From the NCBI RefSeq assembly GCF_004354985.1, contig NZ_SMSK01000007.1, forward strand, positions 202,140-266,139: a stretch of 64,000 nucleotides of DNA, written 5' to 3'. Origin of the DNA: Segetibacter sp. 3557_3 (lineage in GTDB: Bacteria; Bacteroidota; Bacteroidia; Chitinophagales; Chitinophagaceae). Made by a program: the position numbers and the translations under genes. This document shows, piece after piece, positions 53,826-62,144 of this stretch (position 1 is the stretch's first letter; the number at the start of each line of letters is the position of its first letter). A model generated the notes under the pieces. That model did no database searches. It was not told where the DNA came from and saw nothing but the letters and a program-made list of their open reading frames with translations.

Positions 53826-55010
53826 TTATTTAAAAGCATTCAGGCCGGTAACATCCATTCCGGTGATAAGAAGATGCACATCATGTGTTCCTTCGTAAGT
53901 AATTACACTTTCAAGGTTCATCATGTGTCGCATAATGGAATACTCCCCGGTGATACCCATACCGCCAAGCATTTGCCGGGCGGCCCTTGCTATGTTAGCC
54001 GCAATTTCGCAACTGTTTCTTTTTGCCATGGAAATCTGCGCTGCAGTTGCACGATGTTCATTCATCAAGGTGCCAAGGCGCCAAACCATAAGTTGTGCCT
54101 TGGTTATCTCAGTGATCATCTCAGCCAGTTTCTTTTGTTGCAACTGGAATCCTCCGATCGGTCGATCGAATTGTACCCGCTCTTTGCTATAGCGCAAAGC
54201 AGTATCGTAGCAATCCATGGCGGCACCAAGTGCACCCCAGGCTATTCCGTATCGCGCCTTACTCAGGCAGCCAAGCGGTCCTTTTAACCCCTTTACACCG
54301 GGAAAAATGTTTTCTTTAGGCACTTTTACATTATCAAATACAAGTTCACCGGTTGAACTTGCCCGTAAACTCCATTTTCCATGGGTCGCAGGAGTAGAAA
54401 ATCCTTCCATCCCACGTTCTACAATCAGCCCCTTTATGTCGCCCGCTTCATCTTTTGCCCAAACGACTGCTACGGTCGCAAATGGCGCATTGCTGATCCA
54501 CATCTTTGCACCGTTTAGGATTACATGATCGCCTGCATCCTTTATGTTGGTTACCATCCCCGCGGGATTGCTTCCATGGTCTGGTTCGGTTAAACCGAAA
54601 CAGCCCAGCCACTCGCCGCTGCCAAGTTTGGGCAGATATTTTTGTTTTTGCTCCTCTGAACCATAGGCATGAATAGGAAACATTACGAGCGACCCCTGTA
54701 CCGAAGCCGTGGATCGTACTCCGCTGTCACCCCGTTCCAGTTCCTGCATCATCAGGCCATAACTGATATAATCCAGCCCGCCACCGCCATATTCTACAGG
54801 TATGGTTGGTCCAAAACACCCCAGGTCGCCCAGTTGCTTCACAATCTGTTCAGGAAACTCACCACGTTGGGCGTAGTCTTCGATGATCGGGCTGATCTCA
54901 CGTTTCACATAACTCCTTACCGCCTCCCGAACATGTTTCTGTTCGTCGGTAAGCAAATCATCAACCTGGTAGTAGTCGGGCGATTGAAATAGGTCTGTTC
55001 TGGCAGCCAT
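53826..55010 (-). CDS. Acyl-CoA dehydrogenase, glutaryl-CoA dehydrogenase-like
   Basis: The 394-aa flavoprotein has the full acyl-CoA dehydrogenase domain order: helical N-domain, middle domain with GCFGLTEPDHGSNPAGM, and C-domain. The catalytic Glu is in TYEGTHDVH, and an Arg in SGVRSTASVQ matches the residue that binds the distal carboxylate in glutaryl-CoA dehydrogenase. It would convert glutaryl-CoA to crotonyl-CoA in lysine/tryptophan breakdown; another short-chain acyl-CoA is possible. Confidence 0.88.
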   Translation of the reverse strand: MAARTDLFQSPDYYQVDDLLTDEQKHVREAVRSYVKREISPIIEDYAQRGEFPEQIVKQLGDLGCFGPTIPVEYGGGGLDYISYGLMMQELERGDSGVRSTASVQGSLVMFPIHAYGSEEQKQKYLPKLGSGEWLGCFGLTEPDHGSNPAGMVTNIKDAGDHVILNGAKMWISNAPFATVAVVWAKDEAGDIKGLIVERGMEGFSTPATHGKWSLRASSTGELVFDNVKVPKENIFPGVKGLKGPLGCLSKARYGIAWGALGAAMDCYDTALRYSKERVQFDRPIGGFQLQQKKLAEMITEITKAQLMVWRLGTLMNEHRATAAQISMAKRNSCEIAANIARAARQMLGGMGITGEYSIMRHMMNLESVITYEGTHDVHLLITGMDVTGLNAFK

Positions 55011-55386
55011 GATTAGTTATTGTATTAAATGATGACAACAATCGTTTGAAATCCAAAGCCCCGCATCTTGTAACTGCGCTGTAGCTATATGGCTTGTATG
55101 GTAAATCAACCAATCGCTACATAATGTTTCTTGTCCCTTAAACGCCCGGGTGTCGTAAACCCGGCGATAAGAAAGAAATCGGGCAGCAACAAAAATACAG
55201 GATGCAATTTACCACCGGGCGGTTGTATCCCTTTTCTTTATCGTCAACTCCATCGATCTACGCCCGGATGTTTAAAGAACACAAAAGCTTAACATTCGCG
55301 CCCCTCCATTGCCCCGGGGTGTGCCCCGCTGCACATTATGCCAATCAGCAGCGAATGGCTATATTTACCGGTTGCAATCAAATAAT
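55011..55386. other. Intergenic region between divergent genes
   Basis: About 375 bases separate the acyl-CoA dehydrogenase and guanine deaminase genes. Both promoters should be here. TATATTTA at about 55354 is one base from the -7 consensus. Nothing else is recognised. Confidence 0.4.
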
Positions 55387-55860
55387 ATGACCAGGGAAGA
55401 GGAATTTATGCTGGAGGCAGTAAACCTGTCTCGAAAAGGTGTTCAAAATAATGCGGGCGGACCTTTTGGCTGTGTTATCGTAAAGGATGGCGAAGTTGTG
55501 GGCCGGGGTTATAATAAAGTAACCTCAACAAACGACCCTACCGCGCATGCGGAGGTGGTTGCCATTCGTGATGCCTGTCAAAAACTTGGAACCTTTCAAT
55601 TGGATGGTTGCGAGGTTTACACGTCCTGCGAACCCTGCCCCATGTGCCTTGGCGCCATTTACTGGGCGCGGCCAAAAGTGATCTATTATGCCAACAACCG
55701 GCAGGATGCTGCAGCAATCGGGTTCGACGACTCCATGATCTACGAAGAAATGAGCTGCAATATGGAAAATAGAAAAATCCCGGTTATTTCTCTTGGCAGG
55801 GAACGGGCAATAAAGGTGTTTGAAGAATGGGAAAGTAAACACGACAAAACAGGCTACTGA
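55387..55860 (+). CDS. Guanine deaminase (CDA-fold nucleoside deaminase)
   Basis: Starting at MTREEEFMLEAVNLSRKG the protein is 157 aa; an in-frame extension to 55309 is not family-like. The zinc deaminase motifs are HAE in PTAHAEVVAIRDA and PCPMC in SCEPCPMCLGAIYW, with AGGPFGCVIVKDG upstream. The C-terminal DDSMIYEE segment fits the GuaD type, which turns guanine into xanthine. Its 3' end overlaps xdhC on the other strand by seven bases, and xanthine is the substrate of the adjacent enzyme. Confidence 0.9.
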   Translation: MTREEEFMLEAVNLSRKGVQNNAGGPFGCVIVKDGEVVGRGYNKVTSTNDPTAHAEVVAIRDACQKLGTFQLDGCEVYTSCEPCPMCLGAIYWARPKVIYYANNRQDAAAIGFDDSMIYEEMSCNMENRKIPVISLGRERAIKVFEEWESKHDKTGY

Positions 55861-56828
55861 CCTTTTGCATTTTTAACCATGATAATCTCGGCTGCAATAC
55901 TGATCGCAATTTCATCGGGTGTTTCACTTTTAATCGGAAGTCCCACCGGGGCATGAAGGCGACTGAGCCATGTCTGATCAACACCCTCCTGCTCCAGCTG
56001 CCTTAATAATTGAATGATCTTGTTTTTGCTGCCTAAAACACCGATGTACCTAAACGCTGATCCTGCTATTGAACGAAGGGCGAGATAGTCCGTTCGGTAA
56101 CCTTGTGTCATAATCACTACGTACTTATTTTCACCTTCCGGAATATGGCTGCCTAACGCTGAATAGTCGGCCAGGATTGTTTTGCTATCCGCTGATGTAT
56201 TCAAAGCAAAGGTGCCGAGGTCAGGCCGGTCGTCGAAGAGGTGAATGGTAAATCCCAGCGAATGCATAACAGCCGAAAGCGCAAGTGAGCAGTGACCACC
56301 TCCAACCAGGTAAAGTTGTTCCTGAAGAATTAGGTGTTCGGTATAGCGCCAAGCCTGCGGGGAGGAGGCCTCGAATGCACCATCCTCACCGGTAATTTCC
56401 GGCGCGTACCTTATCCCGCTGGAACTGATGGTCATTGTTCCACCCTGATTCTTATCTAAGGCCCCAATTATTTGCTGCAGGGGCTCACGATCACTTGCTG
56501 CAGGAACATAAATACAAATTGCCTGCGCACCGGAGCAAATCATCCCACTTTGATCTGTTGCTGCAACTTTATCGTGGTATTGCCTGAACCAGGTTGCACC
56601 GGAATACGCATTGTTCAGGTGTGCTTTTGCCAGTTCCGCAAATTTATGCTCCATAATACCCCCACCAATCGAACCGGTGATTACACCATTCGCACTTACC
56701 GCCATCATAAATCCGCGTCGCCCCGGGCTGCTACCAGAGCTTTCGGTAACATACAACAGCGCAACCGGGAGGTTAATGGTTACATCGTGAAGAATGCTTT
56801 TCCAAACTAAAATTTTCCTTTGCATCAC
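55854..56828 (-). CDS. xdhC: XdhC-type molybdenum cofactor insertion/maturation protein
   Basis: The 324-aa protein has the XdhC/CoxI N-domain (VTESSGSSPGRRGFMMAVS, GSIGGGIMEHKF) and a Rossmann C-domain (LYLVGGGHCSLALSAV, YIGVLGSKNK, LHAPVGLPIKSETPDEIAIS). It handles Moco sulfuration and insertion into xanthine dehydrogenase. It overlaps xdhB by four bases (ATGA), so translation is coupled. Confidence 0.92.
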   Translation of the reverse strand: MMQRKILVWKSILHDVTINLPVALLYVTESSGSSPGRRGFMMAVSANGVITGSIGGGIMEHKFAELAKAHLNNAYSGATWFRQYHDKVAATDQSGMICSGAQAICIYVPAASDREPLQQIIGALDKNQGGTMTISSSGIRYAPEITGEDGAFEASSPQAWRYTEHLILQEQLYLVGGGHCSLALSAVMHSLGFTIHLFDDRPDLGTFALNTSADSKTILADYSALGSHIPEGENKYVVIMTQGYRTDYLALRSIAGSAFRYIGVLGSKNKIIQLLRQLEQEGVDQTWLSRLHAPVGLPIKSETPDEIAISIAAEIIMVKNAKGQ

Positions 56829-59158
56829 CCGTGCGATTGCGTGTTGACCACTGCATTTTGCTTACCGGCATGTTCCGCATCCTTGTGCAGCGATGTTAGT
56901 GAAACTGCTTCTTCAGGGTATAAACTCATAAGCACCTTCTCTGGCGTCATTGGCGCGGAAAAGGCAGGGTCGGCATCCGGCCGAAATGCCCGGATCGCAT
57001 CCCTAAGGGCAAAATAAGTACCGAGTCCATACATCAGCGGTGGTTCACCTACAGCTTTCGATCGCAGGATCGCTGGATTAGCCCGGTCTGTTTTCAGGAA
57101 ATGGATATCAATCGTTTTTGGTGCAGCATAAATGTCGGGCACTTTATAGGTCGACAATGCATTAGACTTTAGTTTGCCGTCTTTATCGTAGATGATTTCC
57201 TCCATCGTCATCCAGCCAATACCTTGTACAAGTCCGCCTTCAATTTGTCCCTGGTCAATCATCGGGTTCATAGATGTGCCAAAGTCGTGCACGATCTTCA
57301 CCGCATCCACTTCATAAATCCCGCGGAGACAATCAACCGTAACAATGGTCACTGCTGTGCCAAATACATGGTACGAAAACGGGTGACCTTTTTCGGTTGC
57401 CGGGTCAAACCTCACCTCAGGTGTCGCATAGTGCGCATGTTCCGACAAACTTATCCTGCGCACATAAGCTGCAAATACCAATTGTTCCCAGCTGATTTCC
57501 GTAGGCTTGTTCGAACTCCATACCTTATTTTCCCTGAGCTCAATACTTACTTCATCAACCCCCAGCATTTCTGCGGCAAGTTTCACCAGTCGCTGCCGTA
57601 TAGCCGAACAGGCAATTTGTACAGCCTTGCCGTTCAAGTCAGCTGTTGCACTTGCTGCGGAAGGCGAAGTGTTTGCAACACGGAAGGTGTTGGTGGTATG
57701 CACTTTTACCTTTGCCGAATCAATCGCAAACATCAAAGCGGCAACCTGTAACATTTTGGTGTTAACACCCTGTCCCATTTCAACTGCCCCGGTGCTTACG
57801 CCTACACTTCCGTCGGTATACACATGTACCAGCGCACGCGATTGGTTCATCATGGTTTTGGTAAATGATATGCCGAAGCATACCGGCATAAACGCCATCC
57901 CTTTTTTTCGGTATTGGTGTTGCTGGTTAAACCGGGCAACTTCCTGCTCCAGGTTTATTGTTCCATATTGATCCATTGCTTTATCCCAACAGTTCCGCGC
58001 TTCGCTTTGCACCCGCTGACCATATGGGAATTCATCTCCTGTTTGTAACAGGTTTTTGTGTTGTATCACACTTGCCCGAATGCCCAATTCCTCTGCAGCC
58101 TTGCATATGGCCGCTTCAATAACAAACATTCCCTGCGGACCTCCAAATCCACGAAACGCAGTATTGGGGGGCAGGTTCGTTCTGCAACTATAGGCCGTAG
58201 CCAGTACATTAGGAACGTAATAACTATTGGTGCAATGAAATAGGGTTCGCTCCAAAACCGCGGGAGACAGGTCCGCGCATGCGCCGGCATTCTGGTGAAA
58301 CACTACTTCGTAAGCAATTATTTGCAGATCGGCGCTTAGCCCGATTTTATAATCAGAAGAATACGGGTTCCGTTTGCCCGTCATGCGCATGTCTTCCAGG
58401 CGATCAAGCGAATACTTGACCGGCCGCTTCAGGTGAAAACTGGCCAGGCCACAAAAGATCGCCCATGCTGTAGCCTGGTCCTCCTTTCCGCCAAAGCCGC
58501 CGCCAAGCCTGGTTACATCAACTTCGAGCCGGTGCATGGGTATACCAAGTACATGGGCGAGATGGCGCTGCACAGCGGTTGGTCCCTGGGTTGAAGAATA
58601 AATTTTCAGGCAGTTGTTTTCTGTTGGTATTGCATAAGCCCCCTGGGTCTCAATATAAAGGTGTTCCTGCCCATTCGTTTCCGCTACCCCTTCAAATATA
58701 TGGGCACACGATTGCCAGGCGGCAGCTGTATCGCCCAACCGGAAAGTTCGCGGGGGCACAATCAACTCGCCGCTTGCTCTCGCTATCCTCGGGTCAGTAA
58801 TCACCGGTAGTGGATCAATGTCTATTCGAATACGCTTTATTGCTGCATGAGCAATTGCCGGGCTCTCCGCTACAACAAGCGCTACGGGCATGCTGTGGTA
58901 GTAAACATAATCTTCCGCCAGTAGTGGCTCGTCGGGTACGATCCCACCGATCTGGTTTGTTCCGGGTATGTCTTTACAAGTAAATATTGCAACCACTCCC
59001 GGCTGCGCTTTAGCTTCAGTCAAATCAAGCCCGGTTATACGACCATGGGCTACGGGAGAACCAAACACTGCTGCATACAGGGTACCCGCAAGCACCGGTA
59101 TATCGTCGAGGTAAACAGACTCGCCACGGGTATGCGAAAAGGAGTCAATATTCTGCAT
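56825..59158 (-). CDS. xdhB: Xanthine dehydrogenase, molybdopterin-binding subunit
   Basis: The 777-aa large subunit oxidises hypoxanthine and xanthine at the molybdenum site. It has LGGGFGGKE (catalytic-site Glu region), AFRGFGGPQGMFVIE (Arg), VEMGQGVNTKMLQ and the base GEPPLMYGLG near the C-terminus, all as in true xanthine dehydrogenases. The start is the ATG at 59158; a repeat element begins four bases upstream. Together with xdhA it makes the bipartite enzyme; electron transfer goes through the Fe-S and FAD subunit. Confidence 0.95.
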   Translation of the reverse strand: MQNIDSFSHTRGESVYLDDIPVLAGTLYAAVFGSPVAHGRITGLDLTEAKAQPGVVAIFTCKDIPGTNQIGGIVPDEPLLAEDYVYYHSMPVALVVAESPAIAHAAIKRIRIDIDPLPVITDPRIARASGELIVPPRTFRLGDTAAAWQSCAHIFEGVAETNGQEHLYIETQGAYAIPTENNCLKIYSSTQGPTAVQRHLAHVLGIPMHRLEVDVTRLGGGFGGKEDQATAWAIFCGLASFHLKRPVKYSLDRLEDMRMTGKRNPYSSDYKIGLSADLQIIAYEVVFHQNAGACADLSPAVLERTLFHCTNSYYVPNVLATAYSCRTNLPPNTAFRGFGGPQGMFVIEAAICKAAEELGIRASVIQHKNLLQTGDEFPYGQRVQSEARNCWDKAMDQYGTINLEQEVARFNQQHQYRKKGMAFMPVCFGISFTKTMMNQSRALVHVYTDGSVGVSTGAVEMGQGVNTKMLQVAALMFAIDSAKVKVHTTNTFRVANTSPSAASATADLNGKAVQIACSAIRQRLVKLAAEMLGVDEVSIELRENKVWSSNKPTEISWEQLVFAAYVRRISLSEHAHYATPEVRFDPATEKGHPFSYHVFGTAVTIVTVDCLRGIYEVDAVKIVHDFGTSMNPMIDQGQIEGGLVQGIGWMTMEEIIYDKDGKLKSNALSTYKVPDIYAAPKTIDIHFLKTDRANPAILRSKAVGEPPLMYGLGTYFALRDAIRAFRPDADPAFSAPMTPEKVLMSLYPEEAVSLTSLHKDAEHAGKQNAVVNTQSHG

Positions 59159-59161
59159 AAC

Positions 59162-59222
59162 TTTTTTTTTGGTACCAGCATTATGAATGCTATTTGGCAG
59201 CCGTTGCGTCGCAATCCGTTCA
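59162..59222 (-). repeat. Interspersed element core, copy 13, upstream of xdhB
   Basis: On the minus strand it reads GATTGCGACGCAACGGCTG, a spacer, then TGCTGGTACCAAAAAAAAAG. The A-rich end lies directly before the xdhB ATG. Confidence 0.7.
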
Positions 59223-59431
59223 TCTGTATAACCACCTGCAACAGGATCCCTGCAGGCTATCAGGCGAGCAACCCATCAGGCTAACCAATCAATACCTTTA
59301 GCCTGATTGTTCTTTGTATAAAGCAAATTTTTCCGTCCTACCCTAATGTAGACGACTTATGGTGCCCTTCTACCAGTAATGGCGCCGCCATACAATATTT
59401 ATGTTGCGGCTGCCGGTGCCCAAACGCCAGC

Positions 59432-60814
59432 TCACGAGGCTGTTTGCGGCAAACCCATAAAATGCGCGTTTATCAGTTGGGCCAGGAGCAATCTTTTATA
59501 GGGAGCGGATCCCCGTGTATCGCTAATCGGCGAAATTTCCGATTGCGCAACTTCGATGCACATCCGTAACGCTTCGCTTGTTGGCTTTTTACCCACGAGG
59601 TATGCAGAGGCCTTTTCGAGGTACAATGGGAATGGCCCCACCCCGCCGGCACTTATCGCCGCGGCCTGTATCTTTTCATCCCTCAACTCTACCAACATAG
59701 CTGTATTTACACTTGCAATATCCAGGTGGGTTCTTTTACTCACTTTCTCAAAATTGAAATAATGATCCGGTGAAGGCAGGTTGAATTCGACGCTTTGTAT
59801 ATATTCGTCTGCTTCTTTCTCGATAAGTTTATAGCCACGATAGAACTTCTTAAGCGCAACCACACGGTTTGTCGTCCCGTTTGTCAGGCGCAGTTCCGCA
59901 TCTAGAGCAAGAAAAAAGATCGTAAGATCACCGATTGGCGAAGCGTTCACAAAGTTTCCCGCAATCGTAGCCATGTTCCTGATCGGTGTACTGGATACCA
60001 ATTTTATAAACCGGAAGATTTCCGGGAAACTGGAGTGAAAGATTGGTGAATTGATGAGGTCGGAAACGGAGGCCGTTCCACTAACGATGCATTTAGCTCC
60101 CTCTTGCCGGATTGCTGCTGGCTGATCCTTTGCAAGAAACCGCACATTGGCCCGCTGCATTACTTCGGGCATTTGTACATAAAGATCGGTGCCACCACCC
60201 AGAAATTTTGGAGTTGCGAAATGGCCTTCTTGTTCAGGCGAGGGCAATTGCTTAAGCCGGTCCGCAATGCCGCCGAAGTACCCGGGTAAAAATCCCTTCT
60301 CAATTGCAAAGCCCACCGGAACAGCGGAGTTTCTTTTTTCAAGCACCCCGCAAATCTTTGCCGTCGCTCTTTCGATTGACTTGTACCCGGTACACCGGCA
60401 TATATTCCCGTTTATGTGTTCAATCCCCCGGTTTATTGAAGGGGGTTTGGGATCAAGCACAAATCCGGCTAACGAAACCACGAAACCTGGGGTACAGAAC
60501 CCGCATTGGGTTCCTCCTTCGCTTGCCATAGCTTCCTGTATGCCATTCAAGCCTGTCATATTGATCCCTTCAACAGTTACAATATGCTTTCTGTCCGCGT
60601 TTCCTAACGGCATAAGGCAGGAGGTTGCCGAAGAATAGGTCAGGTCATTATCCTTTAAGGTACCGACAAGTACCGTACAGGCCCCACAATCTCCTTCCCT
60701 GCAGCCCACTTTAGTGCCCACCAGGTTTTGATGGTAACGGATAAAATCAAGCAACAACGAACGGGGCTCGAACGAGGTGGCAATAGGCTTGTCATTTAAA
60801 AGAAAATGTATCAA
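59432..60814 (-). CDS. xdhA: Xanthine dehydrogenase, small subunit (2Fe-2S and FAD)
   Basis: The 460-aa protein has a ferredoxin-like 2Fe-2S domain (GCREGDCGACTVLV), an all-helical second 2Fe-2S domain (QCGFCTPGF and ICRCTGYKSIE), and an FAD domain (FLGGGTDLYVQM, PIRNMATIAGNFVNASPIGD). The start is a TTG at 60814; no ATG nearby gives a better one. It passes electrons from the molybdenum site to NAD. It is the first gene of xdhA-xdhB-xdhC, and the gap to xdhB of about 270 bases contains a repeat. Confidence 0.94.
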   Translation of the reverse strand: MIHFLLNDKPIATSFEPRSLLLDFIRYHQNLVGTKVGCREGDCGACTVLVGTLKDNDLTYSSATSCLMPLGNADRKHIVTVEGINMTGLNGIQEAMASEGGTQCGFCTPGFVVSLAGFVLDPKPPSINRGIEHINGNICRCTGYKSIERATAKICGVLEKRNSAVPVGFAIEKGFLPGYFGGIADRLKQLPSPEQEGHFATPKFLGGGTDLYVQMPEVMQRANVRFLAKDQPAAIRQEGAKCIVSGTASVSDLINSPIFHSSFPEIFRFIKLVSSTPIRNMATIAGNFVNASPIGDLTIFFLALDAELRLTNGTTNRVVALKKFYRGYKLIEKEADEYIQSVEFNLPSPDHYFNFEKVSKRTHLDIASVNTAMLVELRDEKIQAAAISAGGVGPFPLYLEKASAYLVGKKPTSEALRMCIEVAQSEISPISDTRGSAPYKRLLLAQLINAHFMGLPQTAS

Positions 60815-62144
60815 AACAGGTGTTTTAATAAATATACTTATTTCGCTGGGGTTAATTAAGCGCTCTTCCGGAAAGCGGGGAGAACCGGTGATCGGCCATC
60901 CCGGTTAAGCAGGTTTTTTCAGGTCTGGAAGTAGCTGTTTGAACGACCCACGACCTAATATAAGATTACGCTACCGCCAAATACCGCCAAACCACGGTCA
61001 CAATTCGAAATTCGCCTACCCACTAATCCGCCGGTAAGGGTTGTTTCAGTCAGTTGTTATCAGTTGGTAATGAAAAGCTCCCCGTTTACACCAGGGTACA
61101 GTTACTGTTCCATAGACTTATCACGGGAGATTGTTTGTGGCCACAGAGTACTGGGAACAGGTTGGTTTTGCCTGACTAAACATATGAAAAAAAATTAGCG
61201 ACCTGGCCCGGGTCGTTACTATAACCTGCTCATTAGCAGCCCTAAGCCTTGGAACAACCGGGATTGAACCAGCGTTTTGCCTGGGTAAAAAACTATACAT
61301 TCAGAAAACTGGATTTACAAACATCGGCTATCACGATGCTTCGGTGGCACAATTACAAAAAAAAGCTTCTAACCGTATTGATTAAGCTGCCAGTAAAGGG
61401 CTGCCCGGGTCTTTTCTTTAAGTTGTTAAGATCAAGTGAATGCGGCCCTTAAATTGTTAATTAAAGCATACTCCATAAAAAATATTAATTTTTATAATGT
61501 CAACTGTTATGAACAATTGTTACTCTCAACAGGGTTTTAAGCAAGCCGCTGCAAACCCATTTTTCCGTTTGATTATTGACTGCCTGGACCGGTCAAAGAA
61601 TAGCTGATCGTACCAGACTGGGATAAGTGTGAATAAATTAATATAGGTGTCATGCTAAAAAACGTATTTTTACGCACCTAAAAAATGAATTTTTGGTATT
61701 TAAAAGAGGTAATACACTACCGCAAAAGATGTATCACAACATCCCTGGTAAAGCCTTTGAAGAATAGGAGAGCAAAGACGGCAAATAGAAGTCTCCCACG
61801 AGATGAATATACATTAATTTATTTTAATGTGCTTTAAGTTGACTTTAATTCCTATCGCAATTCGATTAAATATCTTTTAATTTATTTTGCTCCTCCCCCT
61901 AATCAAAATCCACGCTTAAGAAAGACAATTTAAGCCTCATAACCATGAGGTAAGACTTGTATATTAAACTTTCAGGAATGATTTACACCAATTATGGGCG
62001 TTCTCTTAACCGGGATAAAACTGCTCAGCCGCCCCACGAGAGTGGTAGAACAGAATATTTTTTATTTTGCCCGACCACTGTTGCAACCTTTAATACTTCA
62101 ATGCCATCAATGGTACTGAGTTTTAACCATTATTCCCTTTCAAG
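60815..62144. other. 1.3-kb region without a recognised gene
   Basis: Short open frames (61249-61452, 61957-62148) have no family resemblance and poor coding character. The first 200 bases are GC-balanced and the stretch 61450-61900 is strongly AT-rich. An AAAACA-GG-TGTTTT inverted repeat lies at the xdhA start (60813-60826) and a small CGACC...GGTCG hairpin near 61199-61216. It should hold promoters for xdhA and for the gene at 62145. Confidence 0.5.
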
